Assembly (NCBI GenBank): GCA_950106755.1
Contig: OX467086.1
Coordinates: 22,028,001-22,092,000, forward strand
Length of the DNA: 64,000 nucleotides
Direction of reading: 5' to 3'
Origin: Climacium dendroides
Taxonomy: Eukaryota > Streptophyta > Bryopsida > Hypnales > Climaciaceae
Part shown: positions 23,486 through 35,244 of the stretch, one piece after another
Layout: every line of letters starts with the position of its first letter
Numbering within the stretch: the first letter of the stretch is position 1
Notes under the pieces: generated by a model
What the model was told of the DNA's origin: nothing
Databases searched by the model: none
What the model saw: the letters and a program-made list of their open reading frames with translations, nothing else
Program-made: the position numbers and the translations under genes

Positions 23486-24253
23486 CTACGTCCTTTGTTT
23501 CTTGGTATGCGGCGCCCCATCTTCGTCTTCGTCGTCATCGTCGTCATCGTCGTCAACTTCCTCGCCTTCGTCGTCGTCGTCGTCGAGCTCAATGATATGG
23601 TCAGGACCTGCTGATGGCTCTTCTTCCTCCTCGTCCTCCTCTTCTCCTTCTTCCACACCCTCTTCGCCTTCATCAACTTCCTCCTCCCCTTCTTCCTCGT
23701 CACCGTCGTCCTCCTCGCCCTCTTCCTCTTCCTCCTCGTCCGACCCGGACGGATTGTCGAGCTCCTTCAGAAACTCGCTCTCCTGAAACGGCACGCGCTC
23801 GGCCAAAGGAAACTCCAGGACTTCGTATTTCACCACAGGCGTATTTCCAGAGGCGTCAGGATCCTCGTGCGTTTCCGCCGCGACGTCGACCTCCTTGTGA
23901 ATCCTTTTCAGTCGCTCCTTCAACGACATGCTCGACTGCGAAGCCACCTTGCGGCCGTTGTGTGTGACATTCTCGGGCACCTGCTCGTCGAGCTCGGCTA
24001 TCTGCTGCAGAATAGCCACGCCATACGCTTGCTTCTCGTCGATATAAGCGTCCTCCAGGTACGAAATCTCCGGCTCGTAAAATTGCTCCTCGGCGTTAGG
24101 ACCGATTTGCGCGTTCAAACGCCGAAACTCCGCGCGACGCTCCACAACGTACACTCTCGGCCGCTCATCGTGCTTCTGCCCGTTCGCGGAGGGCGTCATC
24201 CCGATAGGCGCTTTGCAACAAACTTGCAAGAATTTATTTTTTGTCTCACTCAC
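23486..24253 (-). CDS. Unrecognised protein with long acidic tail
   Basis: Single open frame of 255 residues. Residues 30-90 are well-mixed and could form helices (RVYVVERRAEFRRLNAQIG, then EPEISYLEDAYIDEKQAYG). The SYLED block faintly recalls Eaf6/MEAF6 subunits of histone acetyltransferase complexes, but the match is too weak to name it. Residues ~168-247 are almost wholly Glu/Asp with a few Gly, Val and Ser, and the chain ends with a basic TKKQRT. This composition is typical of nuclear histone- or nucleosome-binding proteins (inference). Met19 (24,199) may be the true start: the first 18 codons lie in an 85-bp unit that is repeated twice more upstream and look non-conserved. The opposite strand shows long Ser-rich open frames, which are shadows of the GAG/GAC codons. 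Confidence 0.6.
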   Translation of the reverse strand: MSETKNKFLQVCCKAPIGMTPSANGQKHDERPRVYVVERRAEFRRLNAQIGPNAEEQFYEPEISYLEDAYIDEKQAYGVAILQQIAELDEQVPENVTHNGRKVASQSSMSLKERLKRIHKEVDVAAETHEDPDASGNTPVVKYEVLEFPLAERVPFQESEFLKELDNPSGSDEEEEEEGEEDDGDEEEGEEEVDEGEEGVEEGEEEDEEEEEPSAGPDHIIELDDDDDEGEEVDDDDDDDDEDEDGAPHTKKQRT

Positions 24254-24465
24254 TCAGAACTCAGGTCGACAAGAGCCATAAATATCTCGAAAGTGGCACT
24301 ATGCAAAAACGAAATATATTCCTGTCTATCTCACACAGAACTAAGGTCCACACAAGTCATAAAAAAAAGTCCTCCGAACTAGCGCTATGCAACAAACTTC
24401 CACAAAAAATTCCCGCTTTTCTCACTCAGAACTAAAGCCAACAAGAGCCATAAAACAGGTCCAGT
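24210..24465. repeat. Three tandem ~85-bp units over the start of the acidic-protein gene
   Basis: Units begin near 24,210, 24,294 and 24,382. Each has a GCGCTATGCAACAAAC-like head, TCTCACTCAGAACTAAGGTC in the middle and ACAAGAGCCATAAA near the end. The first unit overlaps the upstream ATG and codons 1-15 of the acidic-protein frame. Confidence 0.75.
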
Positions 24466-25921
24466 CTTTCGTCACAACCTAGCAAAGAGAAATACAACAC
24501 ATTGTCCCTCGCTCAAAAAAACCAGCCGCCGCTACAGAATCACCAAACAACACCCGAAAATTTGCATTCCCACTCAACACTTCTCAGGTGCACCTCGCAA
24601 GTCCAGCGAGACGCTAGCTTCGAACCTTAAACAAGCAACACTGTTCGCTCCTACTAAATACAACCCTGCCAGCTCAAAATAACCAGCCACCTAAATCGCC
24701 TCCGGATGCTCCCAGAAATCGATCAACAACACCACACAAAGAAAGCAAAACCTCTTCAACCTTCCTTTCCAAGACTCCTCGCCCGAGAAAAATAACCTAA
24801 ACCTGTTACGAGCATAACCTAATAGCAAACTCCGCAATGACAAAAAAAAAACACCAAGATCAACCTTCACAACGACACCAGAGTGACCAGACGACGAGCG
24901 CGCTCGAAATAGCTCCGGCGGTCAGAACGCAGTCAACGCCGCGCGGCGCCGCTTGTTAGCTCCGGCCGACGTCCGTCGCAGAAATCCGGCCGAGCTTAAG
25001 TACTACTGCAGTTTCCTCTAGTGCCAAGAACCGTGTACGAACCCTAAGGGCTCCGACTTTTATGCAAAAAGCTTCATCTCGGAACGGCGATTGTCCATTA
25101 CGAAGAAAGGAGTCGGTACGTTTATGCCGATGTGAGAATGCAAGAGATAACACAAGTGTTTGCTCGACCGTCGGTTCTCCTTTCAGTGCCTAAAGCATAT
25201 CCTAAGGAATATTCGGCCGCGGTGAGGGTTCTGATGTACGGTAGAAATTCCACGGTTTTGTTATTCTTAAACACAAGGATTTCGTTGTCGTGTTTTCGTG
25301 GTCGCTTTCTTCCACGGCGAAGTCTGCCATAGCCGCAAGTTTGACGTCTAAGTTTAAATCCACAATTCACGAGAATGCAATCTGTTGCTAGGGTTTGCAC
25401 TCTTGAAAAACTCCAGTGCATGTGCAAACCTTAAGACCTCCAGAAAGCTTCGATTCGGAACGGCGATTGTGTTTGAGCAGTCCGTACCATATGCCGAAGC
25501 GAGAATGCGTGAGAGCGGGCAATTGCATGTTTTATTGAGCATTTGGCAATGGCATATGCTACGGAATATTCGACCATGGCCGAGAGTGGCTACCAGTGTA
25601 GGAATTTCATATATGATCGTGCTCTCGTGGTCGTTTCCCCCGGCGAAGTCCGCCATAGCCGCGAGCTCGGCTCATCACGACAATGCAATCTGTTGCTAGG
25701 GTTTGCATTCCGTAGAAACGCCAGTCGGTGTGCGTGAAGGTTTCAATTACAGGGAGATTCATGAACCCTACTTCCTATCAGATAAGCTTGAATTAACTCC
25801 GTTTATGCTAACCTTGGAGCCGGATGGAAGGCTGGCCCAATTTGCCCTCAATCCAGACCTAGTTCAACACTCTGGTGCCAATTAACCCCTAAAGGTCCAA
25901 ACACCATTTTTTTTGGCAATA
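24466..25921. repeat. Upstream region with an imperfect ~310-376 bp tandem duplication
   Basis: Probable promoter of the minus-strand acidic-protein gene. Two related blocks follow each other: CGGAACGGCGATTGT at 25,080 and 25,456, GGAATATTCG near 25,207 and 25,563, GTCGTTTCCCCCGGCGAAGTC-like near 25,300 and 25,637, and AATGCAATCTGTTGCTAGGG at 25,374 and 25,682. Spacing varies from 308 to 376, so an indel separates the copies. Short ORFs within are not recognised. Confidence 0.6.
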
Positions 25922-26289
25922 AGGTAGAACTACCCATTACCATACAGATTTGCTATCTAGGTACTTTGAAGAAGATATTTATGAGCTCTCATATTTTTCA
26001 GAGATTGAATTGTTGGAGAGAAGTCAATTGCAAGAAACATGAAGACATTCTGACAAGAATTGAATTTTTTGTGATTTTTCAAAGCTAAAATGTAAAACTG
26101 TGCGTAGACCCTTGGTAAAGCATGACCAGACCATTGTTGAAGCGTGGGCTGATGTGTCTGCTCCCCAGTGCATTGCCATCATGATCATGGATGAGTAAGG
26201 TTATGGTAATAAGATGGGCCAGTGACGGAAATGGGAGGAACCTATAGGTGGGGGAATTGGGTAAATGGTGGTAATGGGTAGTTCTACCT
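25922..26289. mobile_element. MITE family B, best preserved copy
   Basis: Perfect terminal inverted repeats of 21 bp beginning AGGTAGAACTACCCATTACC, flanked by TA on both sides (25,920-21 and 26,290-91). It has no coding capacity. The interior aligns with the 20,872 copy (CAGATTTG, GTACTTTG, GAGAGAAGTCAATTGCA, GTGATTTTTCAAAG, GATGGGCCA). TA target preference fits a Tc1/mariner-like (Stowaway-type) non-autonomous element. Confidence 0.85.
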
Positions 26290-27185
26290 TATAGCAATTT
26301 TAGGCAACTCACTACAAATGAAATTTTAAATTTTCTTTCTTTGAAAATTTCACACAACATGTGCTAGAGGAGGAGTTGTAAGGCCCAATAATTTTCATAA
26401 CTTGTTGACAACATGATTAAAAAGTTATTGTATGATATGTAATTTTCATTGCTCAACAGGTAACTTGAGCACTTCAAAAAACATCTTTTGAAAATCACCT
26501 TTTTAAGAAAAAGAAAAATTGAAATTGGTTTTCTAGATTCATATACATATGGAAAACCTTGAATCGTTCCATTTTGATTGACAAGATGAAAATTATGAGG
26601 AGTTTTAGTTTGTGGATAGGTATGTCATCCATATCATGTGAAATTTTCAAAGAAAAATAAATAAAAATTCTATTTGTAGTAAGCTACCCAAAATTGTTGT
26701 ATATAAAAAAAATGGTGTTTCAACCTTTGGAGGATAAATATGTAAAGTGTTGAGGTCAAATTCTAGGGCCTAAATTCTAGGGTTAATTAGAACTTCATTT
26801 CTTCAATATTTTGTTAGTTTACAATACCTTTTCTTCCACTAATTTGATTTACAATACCTTCTCTTCCACCAATTTGAATTGAAGTTTGTAGCTGAGTTCA
26901 AATACAACAAATTTTTCCCAAAAAAAATTGAAAAATATTTTTTCAAGAAACATGATGATTTGTTATTTGTTACTTGTTTGCAGGTACGGTTGTTCTTTGT
27001 TGGTTCTTCATAGACTATACTTGATGAAGATTCTTTGGCTTGAACAAAAATGCAATGGAATTATTTTAAGTGGACACAAGATCATATTCATATTGTAGTG
27101 AAATTCATTGACTAAAACACTTCTATGACCTACTACTAGACAACTTCTTTCAATAGTGCTATAATCAACAACAAATACCTAAAAA
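26290..27185. other. AT-rich spacer
   Basis: No gene recognised. The short block ATTTTCAAAGAAA occurs near both ends of a 26,300-26,700 stretch in opposed senses (GTAGTAAGCTACCC / TAGGCAACTCACTAC), hinting at another short inverted-repeat element that could not be delimited. Confidence 0.35.
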
Positions 27186-28110
27186 TTGGACAATCAACTA
27201 CAACACCCTATTATACAAAATCTAGATACCACTTATCTAAATAACTACAAACCTATTAAATTAGCCAACACCATATATAAACTATTTACAAACACAATGC
27301 AAATACTTTTAAGTAAACTTCGTATGGAGAAAAACACCAAATACGTCATAACAATCAAGAAGGCTTTAGACAGGAATGATGTATTACATGACAAATACAA
27401 GTACTCATATCAACATTTATTACATGATGTTAGGTTTATAACTAAAAACATATACATACTATACATAGACTTCAAAAATGTCTTTGGATCAATAAACCAC
27501 TAAGGACTACTCCCGTGGGACCACTAGCTTTAATGAGTGACCTTGAATACCCACAAGATGGCATCAATCTAGATAATTGGAAATATATATTCATTCTTCT
27601 ACAATCTTCACTAGAGACCATTTTTGTTACACAAAATTTATAACACTTTTGGGAGAAAGTATACAAGGAGACGCTCTTAGTCCGTATTTATTCATATTTT
27701 TCTCAAACCACTACTTTAATGACCACAACAAGACAACCATAGATACACATTCCACACGTCAAAAACAACCATAAATTCTACAGTCTAGGTTGATGATCTA
27801 GCATCACTATTTGATAATGTTAAATCAATCTTACACCAAATGAACAAAATAAACAAATTTTGTGAATGGGTTGGTATGGAGTTAGGCGTAGATTAACATG
27901 CCATCACATATTAGATGCCTTCATAAAGCTAAATTGTCCTTGAAAGCATCAAAAGCCTACATCCAATCACACAACATGAATTACAAAGGCCAAAACATAC
28001 CAGTCATATATCAAAATAAAGCATATTCCTATCTTGATATCCAAATGATACCTTCACTAAATTGGAACTTACAAAGAGAAGTTACAATAAACAAACTTAT
28101 CCAATAATGT
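27186..28110 (+). pseudogene. Degenerate non-LTR (LINE-type) reverse transcriptase
   Basis: Several frames broken by stops and shifts carry RT-domain wording in the expected order. NNYKPIKLANTIYKLFT comes near the start, then ILYIDFKNVFGSINH (motif A, with the catalytic Asp), GDALSPYLFIFF (motif B) and VDDLASLFDN around 27,790-27,820 (motif C, DD kept). Downstream are NKFCEWVGMELG and QNIPVIYQNKAYSYLDI, as in the thumb region. No endonuclease or 3' tail was recognised. Dead copy. Confidence 0.75.
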
Positions 28111-28186
28111 AACCTACTAATCAAATGCCTTGCAACAATGAAACAAAAACCAAACATGGTTAACATTGTACTAAGATGTAGTTTAA

Positions 28187-28464
28187 GATGCAACTTCTAT
28201 CCAATTCCACATTCAATGCCTGATTCAATGGCATCTATACAAAAACTCGATAAAATGCAACTTCTATCCAATCCCACATTCAATGGCATCTTTAAAAAAA
28301 CTTGATAAGATGCAACTTCTATCCAATCCCATATTCAATGGAATCTATAAGAAAACTTGATAACATGCAACTTCTGTCCAATTCCATATTTAGTGGCATC
28401 TATAATAAGATGCAACTTTGGTCCAATCCCATATTCAATGGCATCTATAACAAAACTCAATAAG
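28187..28464 (+). repeat. Tandem repeat, ~55-bp unit, about five copies
   Basis: Units start near 28,187, 28,254, 28,309, 28,364 and 28,409 with the core GATGCAACTTCTATCCAATC, then CATATTCAATGGCATCTATA and AAAACTTGATAA. It lies just downstream of the LINE RT remnant and may be part of its 3' region. Confidence 0.8.
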
Positions 28465-31400
28465 TAAATAATTATAGTCATTAAAAAAAATTTGGAGTCC
28501 CAAATAATACAAAAATATCATTACACAACTACCTCAAAGACAAATTTGGACTAGAAGCTTTTTCATTCAAAACAAACTACTTTATGTGCATTGGCAATCA
28601 ATAAACCCTAAAGTCCTAATTGCCATTTTCTATCAAAAACAATTCAAAACTATTAATAGTCTCATTTTTATTTTTGACTCAAAGATAAACCACTTTATCT
28701 CTTTATTAGTGTTTTTTTATAAATAGGTAACAACACCGATTTTTACAATTTCATTTTAGAATCACTATAATTTGAGCACTATTCATTTTGGGTTTCAATT
28801 ATTATTTTTATAGATAAATTTATAATATCTAGCATTCTGTCTCAAAATCTGCAAAAAGTCTCAATATAATGAATATGGCCTTACTAAATTATTAATAACT
28901 TTAAAATGGGATTGAAACATTGTATTCTCAATGGTAAAATTGTTTTAGCAAGCAAACTTAACCTTGTCAAACTTTTTTTTTAAATTACAAAAATTGCATT
29001 CAGAGTTGAATCCTATAAGTTATTTTTTTCAAGAAGATTCTCTACTTGCCCAAAAAACAAGATTGCCCTAAACTTTCACATAACAAGTCCAAATAGAATT
29101 AATCAAAGCTTCCAATAGAGATAAAATTAAAATCTATGAAAACCAATTTTTTTTTAAATTGATTTTTTTATGAAGAGATTTTTGCTTGCTACACAAAAAA
29201 GGACCTTTTGTACCATAACTTTTGAAATAAAATTGGATTCTTAGAAAGCTAGTATATTTTTCTATCTTCAAAAAATGTCTTAAAAAATCATGATGAATAT
29301 TGAAGTTGTAGGGGCTTGCCCACAATCCATTTTGTCCCTCGAGAAGACAATGGGACTCTAGGGATTAATAGATGCAATCAATGACCTTGGCAGATTAGAC
29401 AAAATATACAAAGTATTAGTGTATTAGATTTGCACAAAAATAAAGGATCTAAAACATGCCCACATCTTCCAAAAACATAGTATGTATTCATTCACCAATA
29501 TCTCATACCTTATACCTACTCAAAAGAGAAGCAAAGATTCATTTACAAAGTCTAGATCCTTCATTTCCATTATTGCAAACACCTTTAGAACAACTATGAA
29601 TTAGTGGGGGCGGTGGCGATTAGGTGCAAAATTGCACCAAATTTTTTGGCTTGGCACCACGCCTATAGAAAAAAACATGCCCCCACCTGTAAATCATAAA
29701 TCGCCAAAAAGCTTCAAATTTAAATAAATCTTAAATGAAATTGCCAAATTGTGGATGAAAATAGAATTATGGATATGTAATATGTGCTAATTTGATGTTT
29801 TCTACATATTATATGGATGAATGTTGAAATTTGAAGTACCACTATTACATTTAATATCACCACTATGGCACTTCATAGAAAATGAAAAAAACCCTGCTAT
29901 GAATCTAAAAAAAACAGTCTTTTTTTCAAACACCACAAAATAAATCTCATAAAAGTACCATGATAAACTACTATACTACTATATATCACAAACCTAGATC
30001 AAATCTTCACCACATGAAGAATACATACTACACCCAAAAAATTTGATAAAAAATAAAAATACCTCTACAACTCATTAAAAAACTTGGTATCCCCATTCAA
30101 CTTTAATTCTGCAATATATAATGCAATGCAATGTGCCTACATCCATTTACACATTATAATCATGATTGTGAATTACAATTACAATATTAACAACCAACAC
30201 CACAAATTCCACTTACATAGAACCCAAAACTCATTCACATAGATAATGCATCTTCATTATCCCCTCCAATTATGCTGCAAAATCAAAACATATATGGTAT
30301 ACTCTCAATCATTATAGTTAAATACAATACAAGCTTCAATAATAACCACTTTGTTAAATATACTATTAAAATCAAATGAAAATGGACACCCCCCACTAAT
30401 GAAAATTTTATAAAATAGACAAACATAAATCACATCTTTCCAAAATATTCACAAAATGTCACTACTACAACCTTCATCTATAACATCAATTCTACAAAAT
30501 ATAACATTCACACCTATATCATACAATAGAACCATTCCCACAATCATTTGAATGAAAAATAATAAATACCAAAGATACAAATATAAAACCTCCAAGAAAA
30601 ATCTACTTACAAAATCTCAATACACATTATCAAAACCCATATCTAACCAAATCACTTTTTTTTTATATTACACATTCATATCTCTCCTCAATTGGAGAAC
30701 TTGCTCCACCCAATTCACCCAATTCTACTCACCACATAGAAAAGATTGCATTTCTTACTCTTTAGGACCAACCTATGGTCAATAATGGTTAAGCCATGAC
30801 ATATCACATCCATATAATATTGAGACATTAACAAAAGCAATTCATTAGATTTGATCTGCCTCTCAAATAAATCCAAAAATATTATAATACTAATACTTTG
30901 AGATCCTACATGGTATAAAAAACACCTCCTAATCCACCTCAATTCTAAGACACACATGTATTAGCTTACTTTGTAATTGATACTATCATTTACAATTGCT
31001 AAACCAACAAAATCTACAAATATAAAATACAAAACAAAGAAAGCCAATGCTTATATATCCAAATATTGATGTGTATACCATCAACAAATTTTCTATAGAA
31101 CTACAAATGCCTGAACCATACCTATACATAATATCTAGTACACCTCAATATAAAAACTTAACAACATCCCACAATTAAACCTAATCCAAATCTACCATCA
31201 TCCATAAAACCCTCTTACACAAATAAACCACCATTTAATTACCCTTCAAACTACAACTATTACAATACGTTGGGGTCAAATTTGTTGGGTCCAATACAAA
31301 ATCATTTCTTTTTTAGTTGAATTTTCATTTGTCAACTAGATTTAGAATTTCTAGTAGTTCATTTTACAAGGTTCGAAATATTTTGTCACCTTTCATAGTA

Positions 31401-33599
31401 TTCATAGCTTTACTTATATTTATGACTTCAACTTCATGGTTTTTTTTAGGATTAAGATTATTTTCATTAGTATTTTCTTTACTATTCAATTATGCCACAT
31501 CACAACTTCTGGAATTTTGATTAGATGCCATATTTAATTTTATTTGAATTATTTTTTTAACAGATTTGATCCTAGCCATGGTACACTAATGGATCAATTA
31601 CCCCCCCTCAAAAACAACCTACTGCACTTTGAAATTGGTTAGTATAAATTACAATATACGGAATATACAATTCTGATGGAAAAATAGAACTCTCAAGCAG
31701 ATTACCAAGTCTCTAAAATACTCTACAAGTAAATTTAATAGTCATATATAAATTACTACAAAGATTAACAAGCAAAAATTCCAATGAACTAGCATACATT
31801 TCTACTAGTGCTAGCTTAAAATCCATTTATCTAATTCTCAATGACATCAAGTGTTCAACATCACAATGTAACCATTCAAGTAGAACAATACTCATCTCTA
31901 TTGTCCACATATTCCAAAGTTGTACTTCCCCATTCACAATACCAAAAGTCAAAACACATACCACCATTATAGGAAATGACATAGCCAATGCACTAGCTGT
32001 TGCAAGAAACCCCCAAAAGTATACACTACTCAAACTAAACTATGAACGTACATATTTTACATCGTATTATTTCCATAAATATGATTGGTTCTCCCCATAA
32101 CACATGCCATACAAAAGATTAATATGTTTCCTAAAATCTTATCTATGGTAGAACTACCTATATCCGATTACTTAAACAATTTTGGGATAGATCATAAGCA
32201 GTATGAGGCAATGTAAATTTTTCCCATGTGGAAATATAGGTAATATGGGAATTTCTAATTTTTTTGTAATTTTATTTCCAAAATTGAAATTGGGGGAGCT
32301 GAAAAGTACTTTGAACTATAGCCAATGTTTCAACTCTTTCAATTCCAATAAGTGAATAATAATTTTTGTGCTCACTACTTCCTATTTTCTTTCTCTCTAC
32401 TTCAGAATATATATCATGACCTTATTAGTCCCAACCTTTAAAAAATTTGGTTGTAAATTTGTTCCAACCTTGGTTGGAAATAGCTTCACCCTATAGTTGG
32501 CTATGATCCTTGGTTGGAAATATGTTGTCCTACCTTAAACCTAAAAAAAGTTGATGAAAACACCAATACAACTTACAAATTCTAATCCATCAAGAAATGG
32601 ACATAAAATAAAACCATGCAGTACCTTGTGTCAAATAAATTGTACACAAATTTTGCTATTACAAGCACAAGAAATTATACAATTAATAAAATTTTGATAT
32701 AGATTATATATTGGTCAAGCATGCAAACATCTCTTTGGGCCAACATAATATCTATCCACAAAATGCACACTATGTAACCTAAATCAAACAAACACTTGGA
32801 TACTTTTACTCTTGTGGTGTTTAGAACCTTATATAAAAGTACTATGTATGCAAACACACAACAAAGCAATATGAAAAATACTCAAAATGATTATCAATGT
32901 CACATATATCCCCAAGATGGTTCATACTGATGAAGGCAAGCATATTCAAAGAAAAAGCACATGAATGAACTATATTGCCATGGTTACTACCGTATTCTTG
33001 CCAACTTAATATAAATTGCAATTACAATGCCAAACTCTACCTTAGTCTATTATGTATAAAAAAATATATAACACCAACACACTTCACTACTACAACCAAC
33101 CAAAAATCACCAATTTTTAGAATTCACTTGCTACAATGAAGTAATTCACTTGCTACAATGAAGTTATTCACTAGAAGTGATAACATTAAAAACCAACAAA
33201 TATCAACTAGTCATAGATAATGTCAATGACACATTGGGTGAAATGCTAAACTTCTTATGGTAATTTTAGTTAGTGTTAGAGGAACCACGCATAGACTATA
33301 CAATCAATCATTGACCTACACAAAACTCTATCACTATCAAAAATATTGTCAATCACACTTTTAATACCACCATTACCAAATAACATTCATCTCTCATGAT
33401 GAACATAGGTCTACATTCATAATTCTCATAAATTTTTATACAACCCAAATATAACTACATTCAAACACACTCTACAGCTACTATAATTCTTTTTTAAAGT
33501 ATTTATAGTCTCCCTTCCACCACCCTCAAAGCAAGGTTGGAGTTTTTTTTTCCTCTCTCAATCTCATTGGATTTAAGGAACTTCATGAAGCACTCAAGC
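28465..33599. other. Gene-poor AT-rich region
   Basis: About 5 kb of AT-rich DNA with only short chance ORFs. A repeat of family C spans about 28,960-29,370 (ending CAATCCATTTTGTCCCTCGAGAAGACAATGG) and is echoed at 35,480-35,830. A perfect 16-bp palindrome GGTGCAAAATTGCACC lies at 29,623-29,638. A family-B-like end, GGTAGAACTACC, lies near 32,147. No gene is supported. Confidence 0.5.
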
Positions 33600-33880
33600 T
33601 CTAAAAGTGTCCAATCCCTAAAAGGCACACTACCGTGTACATTTTGCTTTCTTGTTGCTTCAGCACTATACAAATGAGTGTACATTTTAAGTGGTGAACA
33701 CTTCCGATGACTATTGTGCTTCAACTTTCAAAAATTGATAACTAATTCCATGAAGATCCAAAAAATATGAAACAACTTGGGTTAGATGCCAATTTTAGTT
33801 CTCTTCCAAGGAAATTATACTTAAAAAAATATATCAAAAAATCTAGTCCCCCCAAATGGTGGATTTTTTTCTAGTTCTTA
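33600..33880. repeat. Dispersed repeat family A, copy 3
   Basis: Contains AACTAATTCCATGAAGATCC, ATGAAACAACTTGG, AGATGCCAATTTTAGTTCTC and CCCCCCAAATGG in the same order as the copies at 7.3 and 22.2 kb, preceded by the GTGTACATTTTGCTTTCTT block. Confidence 0.6.
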
Positions 33881-34750
33881 AATGAGTGCTTTATGGACCT
33901 CCTACCGCCCAGTGGTAATTTAACATCATTGAAGCTGTCTGAATTAAAGCTGAGATCATATCTGCACCTCTGCTGTAGCTTATCATAACCTGACCAGGGC
34001 GGGATGTTTGAATTTGAGAGCTCTGTTTAATAGTGAGGAGCATTATGAACTTTCTGACTGAGTGGGGTGGGATGGTACACACCATGGTAACTTAGAACTT
34101 AACTTTACCTGAAGTAAAAGTGACACCCCCCCCCCCAACTGCCAAAATAAGCAATTCAACATAGTTGCAGGCAACTTTTCAGAAATTAAAAATAAATAAA
34201 TAAATGATATTATTAGCAATTGAGAATCATGAATTTAAAAAAAGAAGTTCAGATAAGATATGTAATTATTATTGTCAATTTTTCATAGTGCAACTATCTA
34301 GGCCACTGAAATTGTCACATAGCTTAGATTGTGACCATTCTAGGAAAATATTGTCTCTATATTCTAGGTTGGTGTAATATGACCACTATAAGCACTCTTG
34401 CTAGTGGTTTTGGAGTGATCTAATTATTAAAGTTATGATAAAAGCAAATGGTAGCTTTTTAGCAATTTGGACAATTTTTTGTCTAATAATTAATTAAAGT
34501 GCAAAGAATAGGTAGGTAGTCCAAATCATAAAATATTAAAATTGGATAATTTTAAAATATAACTAAAATAGTATAGGCATTCATCCACACACACTGCCTT
34601 CAAAGCTTTCTTGGCCATAAAGTACCTTATCTTCTTGGTCATACCTAGAAACCTTAATTTTATAGGCCTAGGCTCCAAAGTGCCATGGTAGTTTTGTGAT
34701 GGATGCAATACCTGCATCTCCATCACAAAGTTAAATCCTACAGTTTGCCA
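33881..34750. other. AT-rich spacer
   Basis: No gene recognised. It holds a poly-C tract near 34,125-34,135. The next poly-G tract (about 35,297) lies inside the TIR element. Confidence 0.4.
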
Positions 34751-34998
34751 ACAATTATCATGTGGTTATCGTTGTTTCATGGGTTCGCACATTAATTACA
34801 ATTTATTGCATCATTTCGATGCATTACTTCGCATTGTTACAATGCAATTGTAAGTAATGCATTGTAATAATGTGATAACAATGTGAAGTAATGCATTGTA
34901 ATAATGTGATAACAATGTGAAGTAATGCATTGTAATGATGTGATAAATTGTAATTAACATGCAAACCCATGAAACAATAATAACCACTTGATAATTGT
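34751..34998. repeat. Foldback with internal 34-bp tandem repeats
   Basis: The left arm (ACAATTATCATGTGGTTATC, GTTTCATGGGTT, ATTAATTACAATTTAT) is the reverse complement, with changes, of the right arm ending near 34,998. The centre holds three units of AAGTAATGCATTGTAATAAT + GTGATAACAATGTG starting at 34,852, 34,886 and 34,920 (34-bp period). Confidence 0.8.
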
Positions 34999-35212
34999 AC
35001 AAATCAATAGCAAATTTTTGAACTAACAATGGTGACTAAAAGTTCTAATTTTTTATTGTGCAAATTGATGGTAGGTGGTGTGCATTTTTCTTTCCAAATT
35101 GACAATAAGGAAGGAGGTTCAATTTTTTCGAATATAGATCGATAATCTAAATTTTTTTGAGTCATAAAACAAGCAAGAACAGGAGTACATGCATTGTTTC
35201 ATTGCATTGTTA

Positions 35213-35244
35213 AACACAGAATTCGTAATTTTTGCACTTGGCCA
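35213..35244 (+). repeat. Left terminal inverted repeat
   Basis: Begins AACACAGAATTCG and ends GCACTTGGCCA. Matches the reverse complement of 53,337-53,368 except for one base (sixth position, A versus T). Confidence 0.8.

Noticed and set aside
23502..23967. Ser-rich and Pro/Leu-rich proteins on the plus strand
   Set aside because: They are antisense readings of the GAG/GAC codon run that encodes the acidic tail of the minus-strand gene; likewise the Ser-rich frames opposite 51,600-52,040.
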